Positions 40,854 to 49,697 are shown, counted from the first letter of the stretch. The stretch: 64,000 bases of DNA from Cryptosporangium phraense (GCF_006912135.1 NZ_VIRS01000015.1:62001-126000), one strand, 5' to 3'. Made by a program: numbers and translations. The notes: a model not told the origin generated them from the sequence alone.

Positions 40854-40895
40854 GTCAGAAACGCACGGTCAGCAACGCACGGTCAGAAACGGACG
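40854..40895. repeat. 14-bp tandem repeat, three copies, at the boxB stop codon
   Basis: GTCAG(A/C)AACG(C/G)ACG occurs at 40854, 40868 and 40882. The copy at 40882 carries the boxB stop codon and its last residues; the other two extend into the gap before the ligase gene. Confidence 0.8.
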
Positions 40896-42316
40896 TAGTC
40901 GAATTCGACCGGGAGGTCGTTGATGCCGAACGGCGGCGGGGCGATCCAGCCGGCGAAATCGCCGGTGTCGTAGTGCGGAACCATCAGCTCGGCGACGCGT
41001 GCCCGGTCGTCGGCGGAGGGCAGGAAATCCTCGACCGATTCGACGAACATGCCGTCCGGCGCGATCGTGTGCCCGGAGAACGCGCCGACGCGCCGGTTGA
41101 AGCCCTCATGGGGGAGGTAGAGGCGGGCGTCGACGCCCGCCTTCTCGAGTTCGGTGTTCCAGCGTTTGACGCCGGTGGCGCAGTCGGCCGCGTATTCGTT
41201 GCGGAGGTCGAGGTTGAGGGCGGTGAGTAGCGGGACGGTCCTGGTCCCCAGCCGGCCTTCGTCGACGACCGGGACCTCGGTCGTCAGGCCGGAGAGGACG
41301 TGGTCGTCCTTACGGCGGGTCTCCATCCAGCGGCCCTTGAGGCCGCCGGTGAAGTAAGCCGCCGCGTTCGACGAGGTTTCGGCGCCGAACAGGTCCAGCG
41401 AGACCGCGTACTGGAAGTTCAGGTATTTCTGGATGACGCCGAGCGGGATACCGCCGTACTCCCAGATGTCGTCGGTGTCGTGCTGTTTCATCAGCTCGGC
41501 GGTGCGCTGCACGGTCCGCTGGACGCCGGTCGTGCCGACGAACATGTGGTGGGCTTCTTCTTTGAGCATGAATTGGCAGGTACGCGAGAGCGGGTCGAAC
41601 GCGCTCTCTTTCAGCGTGCCGAGCTGATACTTGCCGTCGCGGTCGGTGAAATACGTGAACATGAAGAACGACAGCCAGTCGGTCGTCTCCTCGTTGAACG
41701 CGCCGAGAATGCGGGGCGAGTCGTAGTCGCCGGAATTGCGCCTGAGTAATTCCTCGGCCTCTTCCCGGCCGTCGCGGCCGAAGTAGGCGTGCAGCAGGTA
41801 GACCATCGCCCAGAGATGGCGTCCTTCTTCGACGTTGACCTGGAAGAGGTTGCGCATGTCGTAGAGCGAGGGGGCGGTGCGGCCCAGGTGGCGCTGTTGC
41901 TCCACGGACGCCGGTTCGGTGTCGCCCTGGATCACGATGAGCCGGCGCAGGTCGGCGCGGTACTCGCCGGGGACTTCCTGCCAGGCCTTCTCGCCCTTGT
42001 GGGCGCCGAACGCGATCTGCCGGTCGGGGTCCTGCTCGGCCAGGAAGATGCCCCAGCGGTACTGCTCCATCGGGACCCGGTCGAAGTGCGCCCAGCCGTC
42101 GCGCCCGACCGCGATCGCGGTGCGGAGGTAGACGTCCTGGGTCGGGATCGACGGGCCGAGCGTCGTCCACCAGTCGAGGAACTTCGGTTGCCAGCTCTCG
42201 AGCGCGCGCTGGAGCCGGCGGTCCTGGGCGAGGTTGACGTTGTTGGGGATCCGCTCGGAGTAGTCGATACGCGAGAGCGGGCCGGTGGGCGCGGGAGCGT
42301 CGGCGATCTCTGACAT
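40883..42316 (-). CDS. boxB: Benzoyl-CoA 2,3-epoxidase subunit BoxB
   Basis: The 477-residue diiron enzyme shows carboxylate/His ligands in NVEEGRHLWAM and LKEEAHHMFVG, an EETTDWLSFFMFTYF segment, and RIDYSERIPNNVNL at the N-terminus, as in BoxB. It epoxidises benzoyl-CoA at C2-C3 using O2 and electrons from BoxA (a flavin/iron-sulphur reductase). boxC starts just upstream and the stop/start gap is 4 bp. No boxA lies in this window. Confidence 0.95.
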   Translation of the reverse strand: MSEIADAPAPTGPLSRIDYSERIPNNVNLAQDRRLQRALESWQPKFLDWWTTLGPSIPTQDVYLRTAIAVGRDGWAHFDRVPMEQYRWGIFLAEQDPDRQIAFGAHKGEKAWQEVPGEYRADLRRLIVIQGDTEPASVEQQRHLGRTAPSLYDMRNLFQVNVEEGRHLWAMVYLLHAYFGRDGREEAEELLRRNSGDYDSPRILGAFNEETTDWLSFFMFTYFTDRDGKYQLGTLKESAFDPLSRTCQFMLKEEAHHMFVGTTGVQRTVQRTAELMKQHDTDDIWEYGGIPLGVIQKYLNFQYAVSLDLFGAETSSNAAAYFTGGLKGRWMETRRKDDHVLSGLTTEVPVVDEGRLGTRTVPLLTALNLDLRNEYAADCATGVKRWNTELEKAGVDARLYLPHEGFNRRVGAFSGHTIAPDGMFVESVEDFLPSADDRARVAELMVPHYDTGDFAGWIAPPPFGINDLPVEFDYVRF

Positions 42317-42320
42317 GGTT

Positions 42321-44030
42321 TCAGGCTCGATTCCGGTCGTAATCTGCGCGTTGGCCGGTGCCGTAGCGGCGGAGGGCGCCCTCCGGGCCGGCCGCGTTCG
42401 GCCGCTGGAAGATCCAGTTCTGCCAGGCGCTCAGCCGCCCGAAGACCTTCGTCTCCAGCGTCTCCGCCCCGGCGAAGCGCAGGTTGGCTTCGAGGCCGGT
42501 GAGCGCGTCAGGCGAGAAGCTGGCCCGCTCCTCGATGGCCAGGCGCAGCTCGTCGTCCCAATCGAGGTCGTCGGGCGCGGTGGTGACCAGCCCGAGCGCG
42601 TCGGCGTCCGCGGCCAGTAGGTCCTCGTGCAGATGCTTCTCGACCGCGGCCTGGTCGCCGCCGAAACGGGTGTGCAGGCGGGACACGCCGTTGCCCATCG
42701 GCAGGAGCCCGAGATTGAACGCGTCCAGCCGCAGAGTCGCCGGCGGCAGCGGGTTCTCGTCGTCCTCGAACTGGCCGGTGAGCATGAACTGCCGGTCGGC
42801 CGCGAACGCGATCTCGGCCAGCGAGCCGGCGAAGCAGCTGCCCGGCTCGATCAGCGCGAAGAGCGTGCGTGAGGTCGTGTCGAGGCGCTTGAGCGTCCGC
42901 CGGTAGAAGCCGATCGTCTCGTCGACCAGCCAGTCGTCGGCGTGGGCGAGGAGGAAGTCGTCGTAGGCAGTGACCAGGGCCGGGTCGCCCTCGGTGCGCA
43001 GCAGCCAGGTGCCGAGGGTGGGTTCGTTGGTGCGGAGGCGGAGGATCGCGTCGTCGAGCTCGCGGGTGGTGGCGAGGAGCCAGGCGCGGTCGCCTTCCGC
43101 GTGCAGGTCGGTGGGGGGTTCGGTCGGTCCGGTGACGGTGAGGGTCGCGGTCCCCGCGCCCCGGTCGAGGTCCACCCGCACGTGCGGATACCGGATCCCC
43201 CCGTCGGTGCTCTCCCGCCGTAACGGACCGAGTTCGACGCCCGGCTCTTCCACACCGTAGGAGTGCTGCTCGGTGCCGGCCCCAACCGCCGCCCCACCGC
43301 GCGCAGTGGCCGCGGCCGAGCCGCGGCGCGTCGGGCGGGCGGCGGCTTCGGCGGCCCGGCGGGCCACCTCGGCTTCGAAGTCACGAGCCTTCGCCACCGC
43401 ATCGACCAGCCCCCACTGAACAGCCCGGGCCCCCCGCACCCCCTCGGCGGTCGTCGCGAACACGTCGGCGCGGTCGCGCCGGACCCCGCGCTTGTCCACT
43501 ACCCGGGTCAGCCCACCGGTACCGGGCAGAACCCCGAGCAGCGGCACCTCCGGCAGCGAGACGGCCGACGAGTTGTCGTCGACGAGCACGATCTGGTCGC
43601 AGGCCAGCGCGAGCTCGTACCCGCCCCCGGCCGCCGACCCGTTCAGCGCGGCGATGAACGTCAGCCCCGAGTGCGCCGACGAGTCCTCCATCCCGTTGCG
43701 CGTCTCGTTCGTGAACTTGCAGAAGTTGACCTTCCAGCTGTGCGCCGACGCGGCGAGCATCTTGATGTTCGCGCCGGCGCAGAACATCCGCTCGAGCCCG
43801 CTCGTGACGACGACCACTCTCACCGCCGGATGCTCGAACCGTACCCGCTGCAACGCGTCGTGCAGCTCGATGTCCACACCCAGGTCGTAGCTGTTCATCT
43901 TCAGCTCGTAGCCCGGCACCAGCCCGCCGTTCTCGTCCACGGCGAGCGTCAACGTGGCGATCCGGCCCTCGACGGACAGCGTCCAGTGGCGATATTTCTC
44001 CGGGCCGGTATCGAAGTCGACCTCGATCAC
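42321..44030 (-). CDS. boxC: Benzoyl-CoA-dihydrodiol lyase BoxC
   Basis: The 569-residue enzyme has two crotonase-like halves: residues about 20-240 with FCAGANIKML and SAAGGGYELALACDQI, and about 300-500 with GSCFAGSLAEIAFAADRQ. This is the BoxC arrangement. A low-complexity Ala/Arg/Gly linker (residues about 228-262) joins them. BoxC opens the ring of the epoxide or dihydrodiol to give an aldehyde and formate. It is the first gene of the leftward operon and is divergent from paaX. Confidence 0.93.
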   Translation of the reverse strand: MIEVDFDTGPEKYRHWTLSVEGRIATLTLAVDENGGLVPGYELKMNSYDLGVDIELHDALQRVRFEHPAVRVVVVTSGLERMFCAGANIKMLAASAHSWKVNFCKFTNETRNGMEDSSAHSGLTFIAALNGSAAGGGYELALACDQIVLVDDNSSAVSLPEVPLLGVLPGTGGLTRVVDKRGVRRDRADVFATTAEGVRGARAVQWGLVDAVAKARDFEAEVARRAAEAAARPTRRGSAAATARGGAAVGAGTEQHSYGVEEPGVELGPLRRESTDGGIRYPHVRVDLDRGAGTATLTVTGPTEPPTDLHAEGDRAWLLATTRELDDAILRLRTNEPTLGTWLLRTEGDPALVTAYDDFLLAHADDWLVDETIGFYRRTLKRLDTTSRTLFALIEPGSCFAGSLAEIAFAADRQFMLTGQFEDDENPLPPATLRLDAFNLGLLPMGNGVSRLHTRFGGDQAAVEKHLHEDLLAADADALGLVTTAPDDLDWDDELRLAIEERASFSPDALTGLEANLRFAGAETLETKVFGRLSAWQNWIFQRPNAAGPEGALRRYGTGQRADYDRNRA

Positions 44031-44134
44031 GCCGCCTCCCGCAGGTGCGCTCCGGTGAGCCTGTCCCCCATCGTGGACGTGCTACATAGATATCGCAAGG
44101 GCTACGCGGCTCTGTAGACCGTTAGGATGGCGCG
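44031..44134. promoter_or_regulatory. Divergent control region boxC/paaX
   Basis: The 104-bp gap holds an unusually AT-rich core, GCTACATAGATATCGC (44089-44104), which could contain -10 elements for both directions (TACATA, GATATC). I see no clean PaaX dyad. A PaaX-type repressor presumably binds here to control the box operon. Confidence 0.4.
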
Positions 44135-44977
44135 GTGACCGCCCCGATCGTGACCCGTCGCCAGCAGCTGGGTGCCGCGAGCGCACCGAGCCTGCTGCTG
44201 ACGATCCTCGGGGAGTTCGTCCTCCCGTCCGGCCGCGCGGTCTGGACCGCGGCCCTGCTCGACCTGATGGGCGAGATGGAGATCGCCGAGAAGGCGATCC
44301 GGCAGGCGATCATGCGCACCGCCGACAGCGGCTGGATCGCCGGCGCGCGGATCGGCCGCGAGACGCGGTGGTCGCTCACCCCGGCCGGGATCCGGCTGCT
44401 CCGCGAGGGCACCGAACGCATCTTCGGCTTCGCCACCGGCACCCCCGAGTGGGACCACCGATGGTTGCTCACCAGCGTCAACGCCCCGGAGAACCAGCGG
44501 GCCGTCCGTGCGAAACTGCGGACGCAGCTCGGGTGGGCCGGCCTCGGCGCGCTCAACGCCGTCACCTGGGTGACGCCCTGGGCCGACCGGGAGGCCGAGG
44601 TCCGGCAGGTGCTCGACGGTCTGGACCTCAGCAGGTCCAGCTGGTCGTTCGTCGCGGCGGCCGGGCAGATCGGCGACGAACGGTCGCTGACCCGCGCGGC
44701 CTGGGATCTCGATGAAATCGAGAACCGGTACGAGTCGTTCCTCGACCTCGTCGGCCGGCGGCGGCCGCGGACCGACCGGCAGGCGCTGCTGGCGCAGATC
44801 CGGCTGGTGCAGGAGTGGCGCCGCTTCCCGTTGCTCGACCCCGGTCTCCCCCGCGAGCTGCTGCCGCCACGGTGGAGCGGCCACCGGGCCGCGGAGGTCT
44901 TCCGGGAGCGGCATGCGGCCTGGGCCCCGCGAGCCCGAGCCGCCTGGACGGCGCTGACCGACCGAGGAGGACTCTGA
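44135..44977 (+). CDS. PaaX-family transcriptional regulator
   Basis: The 280-residue protein has an N-terminal winged helix (LLLTILGEFVLPSGRAVWTAALLDLMGEMEIAEKAIRQAIMR), a Cas2-like middle (DHRWLLTSVNAPENQRAVR) and a C-terminal PaaX domain. PaaX proteins sense aromatic CoA thioesters. Divergence from the box operon makes benzoyl-CoA a likely ligand. It is coupled to the amidohydrolase by TGATG. Confidence 0.9.
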   Translation: MTAPIVTRRQQLGAASAPSLLLTILGEFVLPSGRAVWTAALLDLMGEMEIAEKAIRQAIMRTADSGWIAGARIGRETRWSLTPAGIRLLREGTERIFGFATGTPEWDHRWLLTSVNAPENQRAVRAKLRTQLGWAGLGALNAVTWVTPWADREAEVRQVLDGLDLSRSSWSFVAAAGQIGDERSLTRAAWDLDEIENRYESFLDLVGRRRPRTDRQALLAQIRLVQEWRRFPLLDPGLPRELLPPRWSGHRAAEVFRERHAAWAPRARAAWTALTDRGGL

Positions 44978-45843
44978 TGCTCGACGGCCATCGGCTGATC
45001 GATGCGCACGTGCACGTCCCCGTGCTCGGTTCCCTCAAACCGGCCTGGAGGGACTGGGCCCGGGACTTCGGCCGCCCCGGCGTCCTGGAGGAGATCTGGG
45101 ACGCCGACGGGCGCCCGCGCCCGGCCGCGCTCGACCGCCTCTTCGCCGACGAGGGCGTCGACACCGCGCTGCTGTTCTGCGAGTACAGCCCCAAGGCGAC
45201 GGGTTACCAGGAGTTCGACGACCTGCTGCCGATCGTCGACCACAATCCGGAACGGTTCCGGCCGGTCGCGAACGTCAACCCTCACCTGCACCACCCGATC
45301 GACCGGGAGCTGACCCGTCAGCTCGACCGGGGCGCGGCCGCCCTCAAGCTGCACCCGGTGCACGGCGGGTTCCGCGTCGACGACGCGGCGCTGTACCCGG
45401 CGTACGCGGTGCTGGTCGAGCGGCGGGTACCGCTGATCGTGCACTGCGGCACCAGCAGTTTCCCGGGCTCGACGAACGCGAACGCGGACCCGGTGTTCGT
45501 CGACACGGTGCTGCGCGATTTCCCGTCGCTGACCGTGGTGCTCGCGCACGGGGGGCGCGGCTGGTGGTACGACGCGGCGGCGTTCCTGGCGCTGTCGCGG
45601 CCGAACGTCTGGATCGAGCTGTCCGGCCTGCCGCCGAAGCGCCTGCCGGAGTACTACGCGCGGTTCGACCTGGGACGGTTGTCCCGGAAGTGGATCTACG
45701 GTACGGACTGGCCGGGGGTGCCCGGGCAGGCGGTCAACGCCCGGGCGATCGCCGCGCTGGTGCCCGAAGATGTCGTGCCGCTGGTACTGGCCGGCAACGC
45801 GGCCGGCGTGTACGCCGGTCTCTCGAGGGGTGACGAATGCTGA
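44977..45843 (+). CDS. Amidohydrolase (Amidohydro_2 family)
   Basis: The 288-residue TIM-barrel protein has LIDAHVHVP (metal HxH), LKLHPVHGG, LIVHCGTS, VLAHGGRGW and YGTDWPG (terminal Asp). It may be a decarboxylase or a hydrolase of an aromatic-ring fragment or lactone. It overlaps paaX by one base and the MBL gene by 7 bp, so the three form one operon next to the box genes. Confidence 0.85.
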   Translation: MLDGHRLIDAHVHVPVLGSLKPAWRDWARDFGRPGVLEEIWDADGRPRPAALDRLFADEGVDTALLFCEYSPKATGYQEFDDLLPIVDHNPERFRPVANVNPHLHHPIDRELTRQLDRGAAALKLHPVHGGFRVDDAALYPAYAVLVERRVPLIVHCGTSSFPGSTNANADPVFVDTVLRDFPSLTVVLAHGGRGWWYDAAAFLALSRPNVWIELSGLPPKRLPEYYARFDLGRLSRKWIYGTDWPGVPGQAVNARAIAALVPEDVVPLVLAGNAAGVYAGLSRGDEC

Positions 45844-46607
45844 CACAGATCGCGGACGGCGTGCTGGTGCACCGGAGCGAGTTCTGCCAGAGCAACGCGG
45901 TGGTCGTGCAGGGCCGGTCCGGTGTGTTGCTGATAGATGCCGGGGTGCAGGAGCACGAGCTGGCCTGCCTGGCCGAGGATCTGGCCGGGCAGGCCGTGGT
46001 GGCCGGCTTCTCGACGCACCCGCACTGGGATCACCTGCTGTGGCACCCCGCGTTCGGCGACGCGCCCCGGTACGGCACGGTCCGGTGCGCGGACACGGCC
46101 CGGGCGCGGCTGTCGGACGCGGGGGCCAGGGACCGGGTCCGCGGGATGATCCCCGCCGACATCGTCGATCAGGTGCCGCTGGAGCTGCTCGGCGGGATCT
46201 CCGGCCTGGCCGCGTCGGAGATCCCGTGGGACGGGCCGACGGTCCGGGTCGTCGAGCATCAGGCGCACGCGCCCGGTCACGCGTCGCTGGTGGTCGAAGA
46301 CAGCGGGGTGCTCGTCGCCGGGGACCTGCTCTCCGACCTGCTGATCCCTCTGCTCGACCTGACCGGCGCGGCCGATCCGGCCGAGGATTACCTCGCCGCG
46401 CTGCGGCTGCTCGAGGGCCTCCCCGCCGACGTCGTCGTTCCCGGCCACGGCTCGGTGGCCCGCGGCGGCGAGATCGCGGCGCGCCTCGACCGCGACCGCG
46501 CCTACGTCCAAGCCCTTGCGGACGAGAAGCCGGTGGACGATCCCCGGGTCGCGTCTCTCGCGCCGGTGCACGAGCGGCAGGTCCGGGCGCTCACGGCGCC
46601 GCGCTGA
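45837..46607 (+). CDS. MBL-fold metallo-hydrolase
   Basis: The 256-residue protein has THPHWDHLLWHP (zinc motif HxHxDH), APGHASLVVED (His), AGDLLSD (Asp) and VVPGHGSVARGG (His), so both zinc sites are complete. It probably hydrolyses a thioester or lactone. It is co-transcribed with paaX and the amidohydrolase. GAGGGG lies before ATG 45837. The 3' end overlaps the kinase pseudogene by 17 bp. Confidence 0.87.
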   Translation: MLTQIADGVLVHRSEFCQSNAVVVQGRSGVLLIDAGVQEHELACLAEDLAGQAVVAGFSTHPHWDHLLWHPAFGDAPRYGTVRCADTARARLSDAGARDRVRGMIPADIVDQVPLELLGGISGLAASEIPWDGPTVRVVEHQAHAPGHASLVVEDSGVLVAGDLLSDLLIPLLDLTGAADPAEDYLAALRLLEGLPADVVVPGHGSVARGGEIAARLDRDRAYVQALADEKPVDDPRVASLAPVHERQVRALTAPR

Positions 46608-46982
46608 GGACCGCGCCGGTGACCTGGCCGAGCGGCATCGTGGCGTCGACGAACGTGGCGCCGAGGGGGCGGTAGATCGCGTCCGAGAGGGCGTTGTCGC
46701 GGACGGCCGCGGCCAGCTCCTCGGGGTGCGCGCCGAACGCGTTGGTGGTCCGGTTCCGCAGGCGGTCGGTCAGCGTCCCGAGGTCGACGACGAGGCAGAT
46801 GATGACGTCGAACAGGTCGCGGACCTCGGCCTCGTTCTCGACGGAGCCGCAGAGGAAGACGGTGGAGCCGGCCGCGCGCGCGGCGAGCACCTCGACCTGC
46901 GGGCGGGAGATCTCCCACCCGAAGCGGTCGAGCCACCCCGCGGGTGCGGGGTGGAATTACCGGTCACCCAGACCAGTGCCAC
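46591..46982 (-). pseudogene. P-loop kinase-like ATPase, Walker A deleted and frameshifted
   Basis: The minus strand begins GTG-GCA-CTG, reading MALVWVTGNS, exactly the start expected before a GKS/T Walker A. It then jumps to PAGWLDRFGWEIS in another frame, and continues TVFLCGSVENEAEVRDLFD, LTDRLRNRTTNAFGAHPEEL to the stop at 46591. The P-loop and about 40 following residues are missing and the frame is shifted. Homologues that I recall (actinobacterial AAA-type nucleotide kinase-like proteins) have GKST here. Confidence 0.72.
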
Positions 46983-47028
46983 GCCCCCCAGAGTCGCACA
47001 ACGACTCCGACGGCGGCACGATCGGCTC

Positions 47029-47526
47029 GTGACCGACTACCCCCGCGTAGCATTCCGGACGGTCGATTACCACCAGTTGGTCCGACGGGCCTGCTTCGTC
47101 TGCGAGTTGCTGGCCGGCAGCCCCGCCTACCTTCATCACGTCGTTCACCGGGACGACCTGGCGGTCGTGTTCCTGAGCCGGTTTCCATCGCTGTGGGGCC
47201 ACGTGCTCGTCGCGCCGGTCGCGCATCACGAGCACGTGATCGGCGACTTCGACCTCGATTCCTATCTCGCGCTCCAGCGACGAGTGCACGCGGTCGGGTC
47301 GGCGCTGACCGCGGCCGTTCGGTGCGAGCGGCTGTACGTGCTCAGCCTCGGTAGTCAGCAAGGCAATCGGCACGTCCACTGGCACCTCGTCCCGCTGCCG
47401 CCCGGGACGCCCTACGACGAGCAGCAGATCGCCGCGCTCGGCGCCGATCGCGGCTACCTCGACGTTCCCGACGGCGCGATGGCCGATCTGGCGAACGCGA
47501 TCGCTCGCCGAATTGTGGTCAGGTGA
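47029..47526 (+). CDS. HIT-family protein
   Basis: The 165-residue protein has the histidine triad NRHVHWHLVPLPPG (HxHxH) and the preceding FPSLWGHVLVAPVAHHEHV. CFVCELLAGSPAYLHHVV suggests a zinc-binding Cys pair and His, as in Hint/FHIT-like actinobacterial members. It hydrolyses a nucleotide phosphoramidate or dinucleotide. The GTG start is at 47029. Its end overlaps a convergent MBL gene by 8 bp. Confidence 0.9.
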   Translation: MTDYPRVAFRTVDYHQLVRRACFVCELLAGSPAYLHHVVHRDDLAVVFLSRFPSLWGHVLVAPVAHHEHVIGDFDLDSYLALQRRVHAVGSALTAAVRCERLYVLSLGSQQGNRHVHWHLVPLPPGTPYDEQQIAALGADRGYLDVPDGAMADLANAIARRIVVR

Positions 47527-48202
47527 TCGCGTCGAGGCGGCGGCGGACGTCGGTGGCGGCGAGCGGGCCGCCGTGTCCGACGTGGATCGTCGTCGGGCCG
47601 TGCGCCAGCACCCGCTCCAGGCCGGCGCGATTGGCCGCTCGATCCTCGGTGAAGTAGTGCCGGAGCGGATGCCCGGGCCGGACGCGCCCGCCGGCGAAGC
47701 CTCCTCGGACCAGGTCGCTGACGATCGCGTCCCCGCCGTCATCGAGCAGGACGACGTAGGAGCCCGGCGTGTGTCCGCCGACCGGGACGAGCTCGCCGCC
47801 GACACCGAACTCGTCGAGCCGACGGGCGCCGTCGAGCTGGAGCTGCGGGGTGAACCCGGGAAAGTGCTGGCGGGTCATGTGGAGCTTGAGGGCGGCGCCG
47901 ACGGGGCCGGTCGGGACCAGCGCGTCGTTGGTGCCGGCGAGCAGCGACGGGGCGTCGGCACGGCCGATCGCGACCGGAGCGCCGCCGGACGCGGCAGCGG
48001 CGACGGCGCCGGTGTGGTCGGTGTGGCCGTGCGTCAGCACGACGAGGGACAGGTCGTTCGGCGTGATGCCGTGGGTCCGCAGCCCGGCGACCAGCCGGTC
48101 GCCGTCGCCGGGCGAGCCGGCGTCGACGAGAACCGGCCGGTCACCGAGGACCAGGAACGCGTTGCTGATGCTGAGCGGCAGGGGAACGACGCGCGTGGAC
48201 AC
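47519..48202 (-). CDS. MBL-fold metallo-hydrolase
   Basis: The 227-residue protein has LTHGHTDHTG (zinc HxHxDH), VGGHTPGSYVV, AIVSDLV (Asp) and IHVGHGGPL (His), so the site looks complete. It is 6 bp downstream of another MBL gene on the same strand; the two are probably one operon and may be an old duplication, though their spacing and sequence differ. Confidence 0.88.
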   Translation of the reverse strand: MSTRVVPLPLSISNAFLVLGDRPVLVDAGSPGDGDRLVAGLRTHGITPNDLSLVVLTHGHTDHTGAVAAAASGGAPVAIGRADAPSLLAGTNDALVPTGPVGAALKLHMTRQHFPGFTPQLQLDGARRLDEFGVGGELVPVGGHTPGSYVVLLDDGGDAIVSDLVRGGFAGGRVRPGHPLRHYFTEDRAANRAGLERVLAHGPTTIHVGHGGPLAATDVRRRLDAIT

Positions 48203-48208
48203 GGGCGC

Positions 48209-48934
48209 CTATCCGAGGGGGTCGGGAACGGTCTCGGCGGTGGCCGCGGCCCGGAGCTTCTTGGTGTCCGGACCGCGGAGCGCCTGGCCGTGCCCGAAGC
48301 AGACGGTGTCGACGTCGAGCGCGGCGAAGCGGCGGAACGACGCGCGGGCCTCGGAGCGATCGTGATTGAACGGGCCGAGGATCACGTTGCCCTCGTACTC
48401 GGTGGCGATGTCGCCGGTGAACACCACGCCGTCCTGCTCGAAGAGCAGCGCGATGCTGCCGTCGGTGTGCCCGGGAGTCGAGATCACCTGGGCCTTCAGG
48501 GTGTCCAGCACCTCGTCGTCGGCGAGTTCGCGGTCCACCCGGCACGGCGGCGCGTCCGGGATCGAGCCGGCGATGTGGGCGTAGAGGCCCTCTTCGGCGT
48601 GCGTCAGCGCGGGGAGGGTGCCGGGGTGGTCGCCGCGGATGATCCCGGCGTCGGAGTGGTGCGCCCACACCTGGACGCCCGGCCAGGCGGCGAGTTCGGC
48701 CGCCGAGCCCGCGTGGTCGGGGTGCCAGTGCGTCAGCAGCACGTGGGTCAGCGCGTCCCGGTCGAGGCCCCAGTCGCGCAGGGCGGCGGCGAGCGCGTCG
48801 CCCTGACCGGCGATGCCGGTGTCGACCACGACCGCGCTGCGGCCCCGGCGTAAGAGGTAGGCCTGCCCTGGTCCGCTGTCGCGGACCATCCGCAGGTCGG
48901 GACGAAGATCGACGACGTTCAGGCTTATGCTCAC
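48209..48934 (-). CDS. MBL-fold metallo-hydrolase
   Basis: The 241-residue protein has LLTHWHPDHAG (zinc HxHxDH), STPGHTDGSIALLFE, FTGDIATE (Asp) and VCFGHGQALRG (His). GTG 48934 is chosen because the protein then begins SISLNVVDLRPDL; upstream in-frame codons would add an unlikely Arg-rich leader. The TetR gene is divergent with two related palindromes between them, so this is its probable target operon. Confidence 0.87.
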   Translation of the reverse strand: MSISLNVVDLRPDLRMVRDSGPGQAYLLRRGRSAVVVDTGIAGQGDALAAALRDWGLDRDALTHVLLTHWHPDHAGSAAELAAWPGVQVWAHHSDAGIIRGDHPGTLPALTHAEEGLYAHIAGSIPDAPPCRVDRELADDEVLDTLKAQVISTPGHTDGSIALLFEQDGVVFTGDIATEYEGNVILGPFNHDRSEARASFRRFAALDVDTVCFGHGQALRGPDTKKLRAAATAETVPDPLG

Positions 48935-48943
48935 ACCTGTGAC

Positions 48944-49015
48944 CTTACGGGCGTGAACTCTAGACGCGCAAGGGTCGGCGCCCGATCCAGGACAAAGTAA
49001 GCTCACGGCCGTGAG
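48944..49015. promoter_or_regulatory. Two TetR operators (CTCACGGCCGTGAG type)
   Basis: CTCACGGCCGTGAG (49002-49015) is a perfect 14-bp palindrome overlapping the TetR GTG start. CTTACGGGCGTGAA (48944-48957) is the same site with three changes, next to the MBL start. This is the pattern expected for a repressor controlling itself and the divergent operon. Confidence 0.75.
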
Positions 49016-49661
49016 TACAGCGGCCAGCGAGTCCCGGCGACGCAATCCCCGCGGGGGCGGGCGGGCGCTGCGCGGCGAGATCGTGGCGGCGGCGCGGGCG
49101 ATCCTCGTCGAGGAGGGCTACGAGAGCGCGGTGACGCTCCGGGGCGTCGCCCGGCGCGTCGGCATCGCGCCGCAGTCGATCTACCCGCATTTCGACGGTC
49201 CGGACGAGATCGTGCAGGCCGTCACCGTCGAGACGTTCGCCGAGTTGGGGCGCTTCATCGCGAGTGCGAAGGAAGGCATCGAGGCCCCGCGCGAGCGGCT
49301 CCTCGCCGGGTGTCGGGCCTACATGGCCTTCGGTCTGAACAACCCGAACCTGTACGGGCTGCTGTTCCGCCGGAACCGGCTGCTGCGCGGCGAGGAGCCC
49401 GGCCCGCCCGGGGCCGGCCGGCTCGACACCCGCGACCCGGACGCGGGGCCGTTCGCGTCCCTGATGGACGGTGTCCGCCAGTGCATCGCCGACGGGTCGT
49501 CGGGCGCGACCTCGGTGCTGTCGACGGCGGTGCAGCTGTGGATGGCGATGCACGGGCTCGTCGTGCTCCGGGGCGGCGGTTACCAGTTCCCCTGGCCCGA
49601 CCTCACCGAGACCGAAGTCGAACTCATCACCTCGATCGCCAAACTGCACGACCCCCGGTGA
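49011..49661 (+). CDS. TetR-family regulator
   Basis: The 216-residue protein has the HTH AAARAILVEEGYESAVTLRGVARRVGIAPQSIYPHFDG, with a YPHF recognition end, and an effector domain with FGLNNPNLYGLLFRRN typical of the WHG type. It is divergent from the two MBL genes. The palindrome at 49002-49015 covers its start codon, so it is likely autoregulated. Confidence 0.9.
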   Translation: MSTAASESRRRNPRGGGRALRGEIVAAARAILVEEGYESAVTLRGVARRVGIAPQSIYPHFDGPDEIVQAVTVETFAELGRFIASAKEGIEAPRERLLAGCRAYMAFGLNNPNLYGLLFRRNRLLRGEEPGPPGAGRLDTRDPDAGPFASLMDGVRQCIADGSSGATSVLSTAVQLWMAMHGLVVLRGGGYQFPWPDLTETEVELITSIAKLHDPR

Positions 49662-49697
49662 CGCCGAGCCGGCCCCGCGTCCTCGACTGACGGGGAT

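Noticed and set aside
46591-46890. A functional 99-codon protein from the kinase-like frame
   Set aside because: The frame begins mid-domain; the family start (MALVWVTGNS) lies upstream in another frame and the P-loop is gone.
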